Shown: one piece after another, positions 26,042-36,505 of the stretch
Layout: every line of letters starts with the position of its first letter
How positions within the stretch are numbered: position 1 is the stretch's first letter
Translations under genes and position numbers: made by a program
The notes under the pieces: generated by a model
Database searches by the model: none
The model's input: the letters and a program-made list of their open reading frames with translations, nothing else
Told to the model about the DNA's origin: nothing
Assembly: GCA_902521675.1 (NCBI GenBank)
Contig: CABYSP010000002.1
Coordinates: 32,259 to 96,258 of the forward strand
Direction of reading: 5' to 3'
DNA length: 64,000 nucleotides
Source: an uncultured Pelagibacteraceae bacterium
GTDB taxonomy: Bacteria; Pseudomonadota; Alphaproteobacteria; Pelagibacterales; Pelagibacteraceae

Positions 26042-27106
26042 TTAAATTAAACTTTCTAAATCTTTACTTGAAGGCAGCAATCTCGCCTCATCAAAATCTT
26101 TTAAGTTATTCTGTTTAATAATTTTTTCTAAAACCTCTATATATTTGCTTCCTGTTTCCGCGTATTTATCTAAATGTTTAGCTAAGATTATACTATCTAA
26201 GGCTTTATTTTGATTTCTAAGGTTTGTTCTAGCTTTTCTCAAATTCTTGTATGAGGAATGAGTATTTAAATTTCTCAAATATGCTCTTACAGAAAGCTGT
26301 AAACTATTAAATTTCATAACTTTATGTTCTTTACCTTCGTCTGCGTTTTTAGGTTTTAAACCTTCTCCTGACCATGTCCATTGGCCAAATAAAGCATTTC
26401 CCTTTAATGCAAATCTTGAAGTACCCCAACCGGTTTCTTTAGCAGCTTGAGCAATTGCCAATGAAACTGGTATTTCATCCATTCTTACTTTCAAAGTAGA
26501 TAAATCATTTTTTCTTACACCGTATTGTTTATATTTTTTTTCTAACCATTTTTTTTCAATATCAGTATTGCCATTTTTATTTAAAATTGTGAATAATCTT
26601 TTTCTGTCAACTCTAATTTTATTGTTTTCCTTAACTATTAAAGGAAGAACAATTTTTATAAAGATATCTTTTCTTTTTTTACTATTTCCAATATTTTTAA
26701 TTTCATTTGGTAAAAGACCAATATCTATTGGTTTTACTAATTTTGTATCTCTTACATCTTTTAAATTATAATTAACCTCTTGAAACAATGATTCAATCTC
26801 AGATGTTGTATATCTGACTAGATTAATTTCAGAATTATTTTCTTCTAAAATATCGTATAATAAATCTCTTTCATCAAGATCTGCTTTTGTATCTTCCTTA
26901 ATTAATCTATCTCTACTTAGAGTGTTATTTAAAATATTTTTTGAATTATTTGTAAATTCTTTATTATTAAAATTTTTATCTGTAAAATTAATAATTATTG
27001 GTGCCACATAAAAAAAAGAAATTATAATAAAAGAACTTAAAAAAAATCGTGAAACTATATTTAAGCTTTTATTTTTTAAAAAACCTGATTTTTTATATTT
27101 TCTCAT
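26042..27106 (-). CDS. Bax-like glucosaminidase-domain protein
   Basis: 354 residues with one N-terminal membrane segment (FFLSSFIIISFFYVAPIII), so probably anchored in the inner membrane facing the periplasm. A long linker precedes a glucosaminidase domain near residue 210: IPVSLAIAQAAKETGWGTSRFALKGNALFGQW, with the catalytic Glu in AKETGWG. The family cleaves the peptidoglycan glycan strand, and the E. coli relative is Bax. It lies 6 bp after the NifU-like gene on the same strand and faces the deacetylase, a plausible cell-wall pair (inference). Confidence 0.85.
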   Translation of the reverse strand: MRKYKKSGFLKNKSLNIVSRFFLSSFIIISFFYVAPIIINFTDKNFNNKEFTNNSKNILNNTLSRDRLIKEDTKADLDERDLLYDILEENNSEINLVRYTTSEIESLFQEVNYNLKDVRDTKLVKPIDIGLLPNEIKNIGNSKKRKDIFIKIVLPLIVKENNKIRVDRKRLFTILNKNGNTDIEKKWLEKKYKQYGVRKNDLSTLKVRMDEIPVSLAIAQAAKETGWGTSRFALKGNALFGQWTWSGEGLKPKNADEGKEHKVMKFNSLQLSVRAYLRNLNTHSSYKNLRKARTNLRNQNKALDSIILAKHLDKYAETGSKYIEVLEKIIKQNNLKDFDEARLLPSSKDLESLI

Positions 27107-27112
27107 AATTAA

Positions 27113-27655
27113 TTATTGTATAGCAACAACCTCTTTTACTTCTGGTAAATAATGACATAAAAGATTTTTAACACCTTGTTTTAAAGTCATTGTTGAACTA
27201 GGACAACCTGAACAACTGCCTTGTAATTGTACCTTAACAATTCCGTCCTTAAACTCTTTAAATTTTATATCTCCACCATCTCTAGCAACAGCAGGTCTTA
27301 TTTTCTCCTCAAGAATTTTTACAATTTTTGACTCAATTTCACTTAAATCTAAATCTTCCTCTTTTATATTTTCATCAATTACAAACTCTTTACCATCTGC
27401 ATAAAAATCATTTATTAGAGAAATTACGATATGTTTTATTTCGTCCCACTTAATGTTTTCTTTCTTATTTACCGAAATAAAATCATGACCTAAAAAAATA
27501 CCCTCAACACCGTTTATTGACAAAATATTTCTCACCAATTCATTTTGCATATCTTCTTTATTTGTAATTTCATAAGGACCACTGTTTGAAACTTTCTTCC
27601 CAGGAAGAAATTTTAAAGAATTTGGATTTGGTGTTACTTCAATTTGAACGAACAT
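27113..27655 (-). CDS. NifU/NfuA-type Fe-S scaffold protein
   Basis: 180 residues. The N-terminal Nfu-N domain starts VQIEVTPNPNSLKFLPGK and continues to about residue 85. The C-terminal NifU domain carries the cluster-binding CxxC in VQLQGSCSGCPSSTMTLKQGVKNLL. It carries Fe-S clusters to apoproteins. MiaB, the GlpC-like protein and Nth in this window are Fe-S proteins, though no specific link is visible. It follows trpS after 52 bp, the usual alphaproteobacterial order. Confidence 0.93.
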   Translation of the reverse strand: MFVQIEVTPNPNSLKFLPGKKVSNSGPYEITNKEDMQNELVRNILSINGVEGIFLGHDFISVNKKENIKWDEIKHIVISLINDFYADGKEFVIDENIKEEDLDLSEIESKIVKILEEKIRPAVARDGGDIKFKEFKDGIVKVQLQGSCSGCPSSTMTLKQGVKNLLCHYLPEVKEVVAIQ

Positions 27656-27707
27656 AAATTATATATAGTGAATATTTTAAAAATTAAAACTTGATAATAA
27701 ATTTTTA

Positions 27708-28709
27708 TTAAAAACCTACTATTTCTTTAATTCTTTCAATCTTTTTAGATGCAATTAGATTGGCTTTTTCAACTCCATCTAGAAGAATTTTATCTAAATA
27801 ACTTTTATCTCCTAAAAGTTTTTTTATCTCATTAGAAATAGGTTCAATTTTATTCACAAGTTCTTCTGTTAATTGTTCTTTAAAATCTGAAAAGTTTTTA
27901 CCTGCAAAATTTTTTACTGAGTTTTCTAATGTAGAATTAGTTAAACTTGAATATATTCCTAAAAGATTTTTTGCTTCTAATCTTTCATCAAGCTCCTTTG
28001 AGTCTTGCGGCATAGGCAAAGGATCAGTTTTCGCTTTTTTGATTTTGTTTATTATTTGATCTTTGTTATCTGTTAAATTTATTCTACTTAAATCTGATAA
28101 CTCTGATTTACTCATTTTTTTTGATCCATCTTTTAAACTCATTATTCTTGAAAATTCTTTTTGAATTAAAGGTTCAGGGACTTGAAGAAAATTTTCTACT
28201 TCAAAATCTTTATTAAATTTTTGAGCTATATCTCTACATAATTCCAAATGTTGTTTTTGATCATCACCAACGGGAACATGGGTAGCATCGTATAAAAGAA
28301 TATCGGCTGCCATTAAAACTGGATAAGAGTACAATCCTATGCTGGCTTTTTCTTTATCTTTTCCGGCTTTCTCCTTAAATTGAGTCATTCTATTCAACCA
28401 GCCCATTCTAGCAACACAGCTTAATATCCATGCTCCTTCCGAATGAGCAGCTACTCTAGATTGATTAAAAATTATACTTTTTTTTGGATCTATCCCACTA
28501 GCTATAAAAGTTGCAACAGTTTCCCGGATATTATTTTTTAATTCTTTAGGATCTTGCTTTACTGTAATGGCATGTAGATCAACTACACAAAAAATACATT
28601 TGTTATCTTTATCATTATTTAAATCTATAAAGTTTTTTATGGCACCTAAATAATTTCCAAGATGAAGATTGCCTGTAGGCTGAACACCAGAGAATATTTT
28701 TTTACCCAT
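27708..28709 (-). CDS. trpS: Tryptophanyl-tRNA synthetase
   Basis: Class I synthetase charging tRNA-Trp. The HIGH-equivalent is in [17 protein letters not shown] and the KMSKS loop in [16 protein letters not shown], with the tryptophan-pocket region [27 protein letters not shown] between. Its 333 residues are normal for the bacterial enzyme. It follows murJ by 4 bp, so it is probably co-transcribed. Confidence 0.96.
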   Translation of the reverse strand: MGKKIFSGVQPTGNLHLGNYLGAIKNFIDLNNDKDNKCIFCVVDLHAITVKQDPKELKNNIRETVATFIASGIDPKKSIIFNQSRVAAHSEGAWILSCVARMGWLNRMTQFKEKAGKDKEKASIGLYSYPVLMAADILLYDATHVPVGDDQKQHLELCRDIAQKFNKDFEVENFLQVPEPLIQKEFSRIMSLKDGSKKMSKSELSDLSRINLTDNKDQIINKIKKAKTDPLPMPQDSKELDERLEAKNLLGIYSSLTNSTLENSVKNFAGKNFSDFKEQLTEELVNKIEPISNEIKKLLGDKSYLDKILLDGVEKANLIASKKIERIKEIVGF

Positions 28710-28713
28710 AAAA

Positions 28714-30243
28714 TTAATACTTTAATTTAATATCATTCATTTGAAAAGCTTTGATGAAATAACACACAATTAGATAAAACAATAATCCTAATATAACAGA
28801 TAAAACTAAATAAAAAGATTTAATTGCTTGATTAAATGCTAATTCGTTTTGAAAAAAATTTAACAAAAAGTTAAAAAATAAACCCATCATAATTGATGCA
28901 AAAGTTATTTTTATAAATTTAATAAAAAATATTTGATTAAAATAAAATAATTGTCGATTTTTTAAAAATAAAAATAGCAATATTGAATTAAACCAAGATG
29001 AGATAGATGTAGCTATTGGAATTATTATAAAACCAATTTCACTAAAATAATACAAACTAATAAAAATATTAACCAATACTGAAATCAAAGAAATGTAAAA
29101 TGGAGTTTTAGTATCATGATTTGCAAAGAAAAAACTTGAAAAAACTTTTATCAAGGCAAAAGCAGGCAGACCTAATGCAAAATAATATAAAGCTAAACTT
29201 GAATTGCTCACCGAATTTTCATTGAAAGACCCATAGCCAAATAAAGCTGAAATAATTTGTTCTGATCCTATGATTAAAGCTATAGTCGCTGGAAGACTTA
29301 GGAATAAACTTAATTCAAGAGCTTTATTTTGTATAAGCAAAATCTTATTTTTTTTTCTAGATTGAACATGTTTTGAAAGCTGAGGGAGTATTACAACACC
29401 AATCGCAATACCAGCTATAGCTAGGTTAATTTGATAAATTCTATCAGCATAATATAAATAAGAAACTGCGCTTGCTTGAAATGATGCAATGATTGTACCT
29501 ACTAAAATATTAATTTGAGTAACTCCAGAGGAAAAGATACTTGGTAAAAGTTTTTTAAAAAAGAATTTAACTTTATTGCTTACTTTTAATTCAAAACTAA
29601 ATTGAAGTGAGTAATATTTTGATACATATTTATATAAAAATACTAATTGTAAAAAACCAGCAAAAGAAACACCATAAGATAAATAGTAAACCAGTTGATC
29701 ACCTAAAGATTTAGAAAAAATCAAGACTAAAATTAAAACAATATTTAAAATTATTGGGGCTGCTGCTGCAACCGCAAACTTATTATGTGAATTTAAAATT
29801 GCAGAAAAAAAGGAGGCTAAACAAATAAAAAATAAAAAAGGAAAAGTAATTCTTGTTAAATTTATAGCTACATCCATTTTTTCTAAATCACCCACAAATC
29901 CTGGAGCAATAATTGAAACAAATGCAGGCATAAAAATTTCAATTATTATAGTAAAAAATAACAACCCTAAAAAAAGAAGATTAAAAATATCGTTAGCAAA
30001 TTTGTTGGATTGTTTTTTTCCCTTAGTTATTTCTGATGAATAACTTGGAACGAACGCAGCATTAAAAGTGCCTTCTGCAAATAATCTTCTAAAAGTATTT
30101 GGGATTCTAAATGCTACAAAAAAGGCATCCGCCAACATCCCTGTTCCAAGAAAAATTGCAATTAAAATATCTCTTAAATAACCAAGCAATCTACTAATGA
30201 TAGTATAAAAACCAAATGTACCTGTTGACTTAAGTAAGTTCAT
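28714..30243 (-). CDS. murJ: Lipid II flippase MurJ (MviN)
   Basis: Polytopic inner-membrane flippase of the MOP superfamily that moves lipid II for peptidoglycan synthesis. The N-terminal signature is [28 protein letters not shown], with [21 protein letters not shown] shortly after. The rest is about 14 hydrophobic segments. Its 509 residues are normal. It begins a leftward murJ-trpS-nfu series and is divergent from maeB across about 52 bp. Confidence 0.95.
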   Translation of the reverse strand: MNLLKSTGTFGFYTIISRLLGYLRDILIAIFLGTGMLADAFFVAFRIPNTFRRLFAEGTFNAAFVPSYSSEITKGKKQSNKFANDIFNLLFLGLLFFTIIIEIFMPAFVSIIAPGFVGDLEKMDVAINLTRITFPFLFFICLASFFSAILNSHNKFAVAAAAPIILNIVLILVLIFSKSLGDQLVYYLSYGVSFAGFLQLVFLYKYVSKYYSLQFSFELKVSNKVKFFFKKLLPSIFSSGVTQINILVGTIIASFQASAVSYLYYADRIYQINLAIAGIAIGVVILPQLSKHVQSRKKNKILLIQNKALELSLFLSLPATIALIIGSEQIISALFGYGSFNENSVSNSSLALYYFALGLPAFALIKVFSSFFFANHDTKTPFYISLISVLVNIFISLYYFSEIGFIIIPIATSISSWFNSILLFLFLKNRQLFYFNQIFFIKFIKITFASIMMGLFFNFLLNFFQNELAFNQAIKSFYLVLSVILGLLFYLIVCYFIKAFQMNDIKLKY

Positions 30244-30295
30244 AAATCATATTAGTCTTAATTTTACCCCAATTGTACACTTATTGTTATCGGAA

Positions 30296-32581
30296 ATGAA
30301 AAAAACAAAAATCGATCATTACACAGATAAAGAAGCTTTAGATTTTCATAATGACAAAAAACCTGGCAAGATTGAGATTATTTCTTCAAAAAATATGACA
30401 ACAAAGCGAGATCTCGCTTTAGCATATTCACCTGGAGTTGCTGCTCCTGTAAAAAAGATCAGTGAAAACCCTGAAGCAGCTTATGATTACACAAGTAAAG
30501 GAAACCTTGTAGCTGTAATAAGCAATGGTTCTGCAATACTAGGGATGGGAAATTTAGGTGCTCTTGCATCAAAGCCTGTGATGGAAGGAAAGGCAGTATT
30601 ATTTAAAAGATTTGCAGATATTGATTCGATTGATTTAGAGATTGATTGTAAAGATACAAAAGAAATCATAAATTCAATTAAAAATTTTGCACCTAGCTTT
30701 GGCGGAATAAATTTAGAAGACATAGCAGCCCCAGATTGTTTTATAATAGAACAGAAATTAAAAGAAATATTGGATATTCCAGTTTTTCATGATGACCAAC
30801 ATGGAACAGCAATTATAACTACCGCAGCATTAATTAATGCCTTAGATATTTGTGGTAAATCAATAAAAAAAATTAAAGTTGTAGTTAATGGGGCTGGAGC
30901 TTCAGCACAAGCTTGTACCGAGTTATTTAAAAATTCAGGAGTAAAATCTGAAAATATAATTATGCTTGACAGAAAGGGCGTTATTTACGAAGGAAGAACT
31001 GAGGGAATTGATCAATGGAAATCCAGATATTCAATTAAAACCAAACATAGAACTTTAAAGGATGCTATTAAAGGCGCAGATGTTTTTTTAGGATTATCAG
31101 CAAAAGGTGTTCTAAAAAAAGAGATGGTTAAATCTATGGCAAAAAATCCAATTATATTTGCTTGTGCTAATCCTGATCCAGAAATTGCCCCAGAGGAAAT
31201 TAGTGAGGTTAGAAATGACGCAATTGTTGCAACAGGGAGATCAGACTACCCTAATCAAGTAAATAATTTAATTGGGTTTCCTTATATCTTTAGAGGAGCT
31301 TTAGATGTGAGATCTAAAACAATAAATGAAGAAATGAAGGTTGCTGCAGCTAATGCAATAGCTAAGCTTGCAAGAGAAGATGTTCCTGATGAAGTTGTTG
31401 CAGCTATGGGAGGAGAAAGACCTCATTATGGAAAAGATTATATTATTCCATCTACATTTGATCCAAGATTAATTAGTGTAATACCAGCAGCTGTAGCAAA
31501 AGCAGCTATAGATAGTGGAGCAGCTAGAAAAAATATAGATGATTTTGAAGTTTATAAAGATCAACTAAAACAAAGACTAGACCCAACCGTTACTATCATG
31601 CAGGGTATTAATTCATTTATTAAGAAAAATCAGAAAAGAATAGTTTTTGCAGATGGTGAAGATGAAAATACTTTAAAAGCCGCTATAGCATTCAAAAATT
31701 CAAAATTAGGTATTCCAATCTTGGTTGGTAAAGAAAGTAAAATTAAAGAACAGATTAAAAATATTGGTTACAGTGAAAATTTTGACATTGAGATTGTTAA
31801 TTCAAAAGACGAAGAAAAAAGAAAAAGATACGTAAAACATTTATTTGAAAAATTGCAAAGAGAACAAGGATTATTAGAACGAGATTGTGACAGAATGATT
31901 AGAAATGATAGGGTTGTCTGGGCTACTAGTATGGTTGCCTGCGGTGATGCTGATGGTGCTGTAACAGGCAATACAAGACGATTTGGTGCTTCACTTGAAA
32001 AAATTAAGCAAGTTGTTGATGTAAGAAAAGGTGAGATTATGTTTGGTTTAAACATGATCGTCCATAAAGGGAGAACTATTTTTGTTGGTGATACAAGTGT
32101 CCATGAATATCCAACTTCTGAACAAATGGCTGAAATGGCGATATCTACAGCAAGAGTGGTTAGACTTTTTGGATTTGATCCTAAAGTTGCTTTTGTATCC
32201 CACTCTACATTTGGACAACCTCTTACTAGTAGAACAAAACATATTCGAAACGCGGTTGAGATATTAAAAGAAAGAAAAGTAGACTTTGAATTTGATGGAG
32301 ATATGCAGCCTGATGTTGCTCTTAATCCAGAGTATGAAGAACTTTATCCTTTTGCAAAGATAGTTGGTAAAGCAAATATTTTAATAATGCCTGGACAACA
32401 TAGTGCAGCAATTTCTTACAAATTAATGAAAACTATAGGTGAAACAAAAGTAATTGGACCATTATTAATTGGACTTGGGCTTCCGATAGAAATTGCACCT
32501 TTAAGATCATCAACTTCTGAGATACTTAATTTAGCATCGATTGCTGCTTATTCTTCCCAAGTGATTGATTACAACAAATAA
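30296..32581 (+). CDS. maeB: NADP-dependent malic enzyme (MaeB, with phosphotransacetylase-like domain)
   Basis: Decarboxylates malate to pyruvate. The malic-enzyme part (about 1-430) shows LALAYSPGVAAPVKKI, VFHDDQHGTAIITTAALINAL and the nucleotide loop VNGAGASAQA. The second part (about 430-760) is phosphotransacetylase-like (GQHSAAISYKLMK, GPLLIGLGLPIEIAP) and in MaeB proteins is thought to be regulatory. The ORF track starts at a TTG at 30284. I prefer the in-frame ATG at 30296, giving about 761 residues and the usual Lys-rich beginning. Monocistronic, convergent with the BON lipoprotein, whose stop abuts. Confidence 0.93.
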   Translation: MKKTKIDHYTDKEALDFHNDKKPGKIEIISSKNMTTKRDLALAYSPGVAAPVKKISENPEAAYDYTSKGNLVAVISNGSAILGMGNLGALASKPVMEGKAVLFKRFADIDSIDLEIDCKDTKEIINSIKNFAPSFGGINLEDIAAPDCFIIEQKLKEILDIPVFHDDQHGTAIITTAALINALDICGKSIKKIKVVVNGAGASAQACTELFKNSGVKSENIIMLDRKGVIYEGRTEGIDQWKSRYSIKTKHRTLKDAIKGADVFLGLSAKGVLKKEMVKSMAKNPIIFACANPDPEIAPEEISEVRNDAIVATGRSDYPNQVNNLIGFPYIFRGALDVRSKTINEEMKVAAANAIAKLAREDVPDEVVAAMGGERPHYGKDYIIPSTFDPRLISVIPAAVAKAAIDSGAARKNIDDFEVYKDQLKQRLDPTVTIMQGINSFIKKNQKRIVFADGEDENTLKAAIAFKNSKLGIPILVGKESKIKEQIKNIGYSENFDIEIVNSKDEEKRKRYVKHLFEKLQREQGLLERDCDRMIRNDRVVWATSMVACGDADGAVTGNTRRFGASLEKIKQVVDVRKGEIMFGLNMIVHKGRTIFVGDTSVHEYPTSEQMAEMAISTARVVRLFGFDPKVAFVSHSTFGQPLTSRTKHIRNAVEILKERKVDFEFDGDMQPDVALNPEYEELYPFAKIVGKANILIMPGQHSAAISYKLMKTIGETKVIGPLLIGLGLPIEIAPLRSSTSEILNLASIAAYSSQVIDYNK

Positions 32582-33175
32582 TTATTCTCTTTGAATTCTT
32601 AAATCTTCAACAAGAATAATACTGGCAATTACATCTTCGACATCAAGTATTTCTTTTGCTTCACTTATAACTAAATCCTTTTCTTCTGAAGTTAAGGCAA
32701 TTCCATAAATATAAATTTTCTTTTTATAGGTATCTATTTGATAGTTAGTTGCCTTAATATTTTTATTGACAATTATAGCTGTTCTAAGTTGAGAAGTAAT
32801 TAAAACGTCTTTTGCGGACTGTTTAAAATTAAATTCTTCTTTAATTTTGATATCATTTCTTACAGATCTAGCACCTTTCGTTTCCCAGGCTAGTTTTGTT
32901 ATTAATAGTTTTTCTTCTGGGCTATCTACTTTTCCAGTTATAAAAATTCGACCATCTAAAACTTTTGTTTTGACTGAAATAAGATATTTTTTATCTTTAG
33001 CTAATATTTTAGCACTAATAGTTTTTTGCATTATAGAATCATCTATTTGAGTTCCAACTGTTCTAGGATCTAATGCAACAGAAACACCAGTTCCAAAAAG
33101 ACCTTTAGAACCAACCCCAACACATCCGGTTAAAATAAAACTTATTAAAACAAAAATTAATATTTTATTTTTCAT
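32582..33175 (-). CDS. BON-domain lipoprotein (DolP/YraP-like)
   Basis: 197-residue lipoprotein with signal peptide and lipobox LTGC (Cys18). Two BON domains follow: QKTISAKILAKDKKYLISVKTKVLDGRIFITGKV and SQLRTAIIVNKNIKATNYQIDTYKKKIYIYGIA. Proteins of this build (E. coli DolP) bind anionic phospholipid at the outer membrane and support its integrity. It overlaps rsmI by 11 bp. In E. coli the dolP gene also lies near rsmI and lpoA, so the neighbourhood supports the assignment. Lnt encoded in this window would acylate it. Confidence 0.88.
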   Translation of the reverse strand: MKNKILIFVLISFILTGCVGVGSKGLFGTGVSVALDPRTVGTQIDDSIMQKTISAKILAKDKKYLISVKTKVLDGRIFITGKVDSPEEKLLITKLAWETKGARSVRNDIKIKEEFNFKQSAKDVLITSQLRTAIIVNKNIKATNYQIDTYKKKIYIYGIALTSEEKDLVISEAKEILDVEDVIASIILVEDLRIQRE

Positions 33176-34028
33176 TTTTAAGTTCTAAGCAATAATTGTA
33201 TATTTCTTTTTTAGATACGTTAGTACTTTGACTAAAAATATCTGTAATTTCTTTCGTAGAAAATTTATTAATCATTTTTTTAATCATATTCATATCTGAT
33301 TCACTTAATTTTGGAGATAGTTTTTTGGGTATTTTTTTTTCAGAAACAACAACAGTTAACTCACCTTTTGGTTCTTTTTCAAATAATTCTAATTCATCAA
33401 CATTTTTTCTAATAAATTCTTCGTATATTTTTGTAATTTCTCTACAAAAAACTATCTTTCTTCCTGCAAAATTCTTTTTAATTTCAGGTATGATTTTATT
33501 AATTTTTTTTGGAGAAATAAAAAAAACTAAGGAATTTTCAAATTCTGAGAATTTTTTTAATTCATTAGATAATTGCTGTTTTTTATCTGGGAAAAAACCA
33601 CAAAACAAAAATTTATCTGAAAAACCACTTATTGAAACAGCTGCGGCAACAGCCGAGGGCCCTGGAATGGGAAATATTTTAATCTCGTTATTAATACACT
33701 CATTAACTAAAATTGAACCAGGATCAGAAATACTAGGCGTACCAGCATCTGATATCAAAGAAATTATTTTTCCAGATTTTAAATATTCAACAATTTTTAC
33801 TACATTTTTTTTTTCATTAAATTTATGATTTGAAATTAATTTTGATTTTATTTGATATTTATTTAAAAGATTTTTTGAAACACGAGTGTCTTCACATAAA
33901 ATATAATGAGACTTCTGCAAAATTTCAATCGCTCTTAATGTTATATCTTTTAGATTTCCTAAAGGAGTTGACACCAAATAAAGACCATTTTCGTATTCTT
34001 TTAATTTAAATTGTGGTTTTATGATCAT
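33165..34028 (-). CDS. rsmI: 16S rRNA (cytidine-1402-2'-O)-methyltransferase
   Basis: SAM-dependent tetrapyrrole-methylase-fold enzyme for ribose methylation of C1402 in the decoding centre. Visible: GLYLVSTPLGNLKDITLRAIEIL, ILCEDTRVSKNLL, LISDAGTPSISDPGSILVNECI and the loop IPGPSAVAAAVSISG. Its 287 residues are typical. It is divergent from the LpoA-like gene across 34 bp, the same arrangement as in enterics and many alphaproteobacteria. yraN, usually nearby, is absent. Confidence 0.95.
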   Translation of the reverse strand: MIIKPQFKLKEYENGLYLVSTPLGNLKDITLRAIEILQKSHYILCEDTRVSKNLLNKYQIKSKLISNHKFNEKKNVVKIVEYLKSGKIISLISDAGTPSISDPGSILVNECINNEIKIFPIPGPSAVAAAVSISGFSDKFLFCGFFPDKKQQLSNELKKFSEFENSLVFFISPKKINKIIPEIKKNFAGRKIVFCREITKIYEEFIRKNVDELELFEKEPKGELTVVVSEKKIPKKLSPKLSESDMNMIKKMINKFSTKEITDIFSQSTNVSKKEIYNYCLELKNEK

Positions 34029-34062
34029 AATTTAGCTTAAAAAATATTATATTAGCATCAAA

Positions 34063-35217
34063 ATGATTAAATTAATTAAAATTTTTTATTTTATTATTTT
34101 AAGTTTTTATTTTCTGTTTTTTCCAAATGTTAATGCTCAAGAAAAAATCAAAATAGGATTATTGGTGCCTATGACAGGAGAAAATAAGGAGATTGGAGAG
34201 TCGATAATTAAAGCAGTTGGATTAGCGGTCAAAGATATTGATAATGATCTGATAGAAATCTATCCAAAAGATACGGCAACTAAAGCTAACCAAACTTTAA
34301 AATCAGCATTTGAATTAAGTGAAATGGGGATAAAAATTGTTATAGGCCCTGTGTTCTATGAAAGTTTAACTTATTTAGATGAAATGAAGCATTTAACTTT
34401 TTTATCATTAACAAATAAAACTTTAGATCTTCCAAAAAATGTAATCTCTGCTGGAATTAATTCTACATCACAATTTAATACAATAAAAAAATTTTTAGAA
34501 ACTAATCAAATACAAAGAACTATTTTTTTAACACCAATTCAAGATTATGAATTTGAAGTTAAAAAAGGAATGAAAAATTCAAAAATTAAAATTTATAAAG
34601 ATTACGAATATAATATAGAGCCTACAAAACTGACAAAACAAATAGAAGAAATTACAAACTACAAAATAAGAAAGCAAAATTTAGAGGATGAAATAAATAG
34701 GATAAAAAATTCAAATGATCCAAATAAAGAAAAAAAAATAAAAAGACTTGAAAAAAGATACACTTTGGGTGGTTTAAATTTTGACGCTGTTGTAATTGCA
34801 GATTTTGATGAAAGCCTAAAAAGTGTATCTACATCACTTTTATATACTGACGTACTTCCAAAAAATAAATATTTTATAACTTTAAATCAATGGTTTGATG
34901 AAAGTTTGTTAAATGAAACTGATATCCAACCTTTATATTATCCATCAATAAATAAAGAAAATTTTGATAGCTACAAAATAAAGTACTATAACGCATTTAA
35001 CGAAGATCCAACTCATTTGTCTTTATTAAGTTATGACCTTATTGGCTTAGTTTATTATTTATCAATGAATTCAAAAATAGAAAACTTAAATAAAATTTTT
35101 AAGAAAAAAAATTCATTCAAAGGAAAAATAGGAATTTTTGATATTAAAAATAATAAAATTTATCACAGACTTAATTTTTATAAAATTGAAGATCAAAAAC
35201 TTATAGAAATTTTCTAA
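34063..35217 (+). CDS. LpoA/YraM-like periplasmic binding-fold protein
   Basis: 384 residues with a signal peptide ending near NVNAQ at 26-27, so probably soluble periplasmic: no lipobox Cys is visible at that site. The mature part is a type I periplasmic-binding fold: KIKIGLLVPMTGENKEIGESIIKAVGLAV, a P-loop-like GIKIVIGPVFYESL and FDAVVIADFDESLKSVSTSLLY. Homologues next to rsmI are annotated as penicillin-binding-protein activators (LpoA C-terminal domain). Whether this one activates a PBP or binds a ligand is unproven. It overlaps the 3' end of rdgB by 17 bp (convergent). Confidence 0.8.
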   Translation: MIKLIKIFYFIILSFYFLFFPNVNAQEKIKIGLLVPMTGENKEIGESIIKAVGLAVKDIDNDLIEIYPKDTATKANQTLKSAFELSEMGIKIVIGPVFYESLTYLDEMKHLTFLSLTNKTLDLPKNVISAGINSTSQFNTIKKFLETNQIQRTIFLTPIQDYEFEVKKGMKNSKIKIYKDYEYNIEPTKLTKQIEEITNYKIRKQNLEDEINRIKNSNDPNKEKKIKRLEKRYTLGGLNFDAVVIADFDESLKSVSTSLLYTDVLPKNKYFITLNQWFDESLLNETDIQPLYYPSINKENFDSYKIKYYNAFNEDPTHLSLLSYDLIGLVYYLSMNSKIENLNKIFKKKNSFKGKIGIFDIKNNKIYHRLNFYKIEDQKLIEIF

Positions 35218-35803
35218 TTTTTTTAAAAGCTTGATATCTATGATCCATTTTATACTTTTGAGATGGCTTCATTTCTCCAAAAGTTTTTCTTTTTCTTAAA
35301 GGAATAAAAATTGGATCATAACCAAATCCATTTTTTCCTTTTGCTTCATGTGAAATATGACCTTCAACTTTACCTATGACACAAGCAATTTTTTTATTTA
35401 AGTATGAAATAGAAAGTGCACAAACAAATCTTGCTTTTATTTTTTTGTTTTTCCAATTTTTGTCTTTTTTATTTAATTCTCTATAAACTCTTTTTATGGC
35501 TTTACTAAAGTCCCCATACTTTCCTCCCCACCTTGCAGAATAAATTCCAGGACTTTTATTTAAAAAATCTATTTCCAAACCAGAGTCGTCAGCTAAACAC
35601 AACAATCCTGTTTTTTTTGAAAAATATTTAGATTTGATCAGTGAGTTTTCTTTAAAAGTCTTACCATTTTCAACTGGGCTTCTAAGATTAAATGTAGATG
35701 TAGAATAAATTTTAATTTTTTTAGACAATAAACTCTTGATTTCACGTAATTTACCCTTGTTATTAGTACCTATTAATAATTTATTAATTTTTTGTTTATA
35801 CAT
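35201..35803 (-). CDS. rdgB: XTP/dITP diphosphatase (RdgB/HAM1)
   Basis: Hydrolyses non-canonical purine triphosphates (XTP, dITP) to keep them out of DNA. Signatures: LLIGTNNKGKLREIKSLL, LCLADDSGLEIDFLNKSPGIYSARWGG and GKNGFGYDPIFIP. Its 200 residues are normal. The divergent grpE starts 36 bp away. In many alphaproteobacteria rph-rdgB faces hrcA-grpE; here rph and hrcA are gone but rdgB and grpE remain face to face. Confidence 0.95.
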   Translation of the reverse strand: MYKQKINKLLIGTNNKGKLREIKSLLSKKIKIYSTSTFNLRSPVENGKTFKENSLIKSKYFSKKTGLLCLADDSGLEIDFLNKSPGIYSARWGGKYGDFSKAIKRVYRELNKKDKNWKNKKIKARFVCALSISYLNKKIACVIGKVEGHISHEAKGKNGFGYDPIFIPLRKRKTFGEMKPSQKYKMDHRYQAFKKIRKFL

Positions 35804-35839
35804 CTAGAAATTAAGAAAATGCTTACCATATAAGGTACT

Positions 35840-36493
35840 ATGGAAAAAGAGGAAATACAAAATAACACTTCTGCAGATCAAAACGAAGATACTGTAAAAG
35901 AAAATGAGAAACCTGAAGATAATCTAGCCGAAGAAAATAAACAGGAAATAAAGCAAGAAGTTAAAGAAGAAATTAAAGAGCCAACTCCAGAAGAAAAAAT
36001 TGCTGAACTAGAAGATAAAGTGGCAAGAACTTTTGCTGAAATGGAAAATCAAAGAAGAAGATTTGAAAAAGAAAAAGAAGATGCTTTTGAATATGGTGGT
36101 TATAGTTTTGCAAAAGAAGCATTAAATTTGATTGATAACTTAGATCGATCCAAACATGTTCTTGAAAGCGACGACAAATTAAAAGAAACTGAAGCATTAA
36201 AAAAGACGCTAGAGCATTTAGATATTATTAAAAAGGATTTAATCTCAATATTTGAAAAAAATAACATTAAACCAATTGATAGCCTTAACAAAAAACTAGA
36301 TCCAAACTTTCATCAAGCAATGATAGAAATTGAGGATGATACGAAAGAACCTGGAACAATAATTCAAGAAATTCAAAAAGGCTTTACTATAAAAGACAGA
36401 TTACTTAGACCCTCATTAGTAGGAGTGTCAAAAAAAGTTACAATTAAAGAAGAAAAAACCGAGGAAAATCAGGAAAATCCAGAAAATAAATAA
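35840..36493 (+). CDS. grpE: Nucleotide exchange factor GrpE
   Basis: Cochaperone that releases ADP from DnaK. An unusually Glu/Lys-rich N-terminal stretch of about 50 residues (many repeats like KQEVKEEIKE) leads into the long dimerising helix KIAELEDKVARTFAEMENQRRRFEKE. The compact head follows, with NLIDNLDRSKHVLE and the C-terminal GFTIKDRLLRPSLVGVSK. Its 217 residues are normal. It lies 63 bp upstream of dnaK. Confidence 0.95.
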   Translation: MEKEEIQNNTSADQNEDTVKENEKPEDNLAEENKQEIKQEVKEEIKEPTPEEKIAELEDKVARTFAEMENQRRRFEKEKEDAFEYGGYSFAKEALNLIDNLDRSKHVLESDDKLKETEALKKTLEHLDIIKKDLISIFEKNNIKPIDSLNKKLDPNFHQAMIEIEDDTKEPGTIIQEIQKGFTIKDRLLRPSLVGVSKKVTIKEEKTEENQENPENK

Positions 36494-36505
36494 TTATGAG
36501 ATCAA

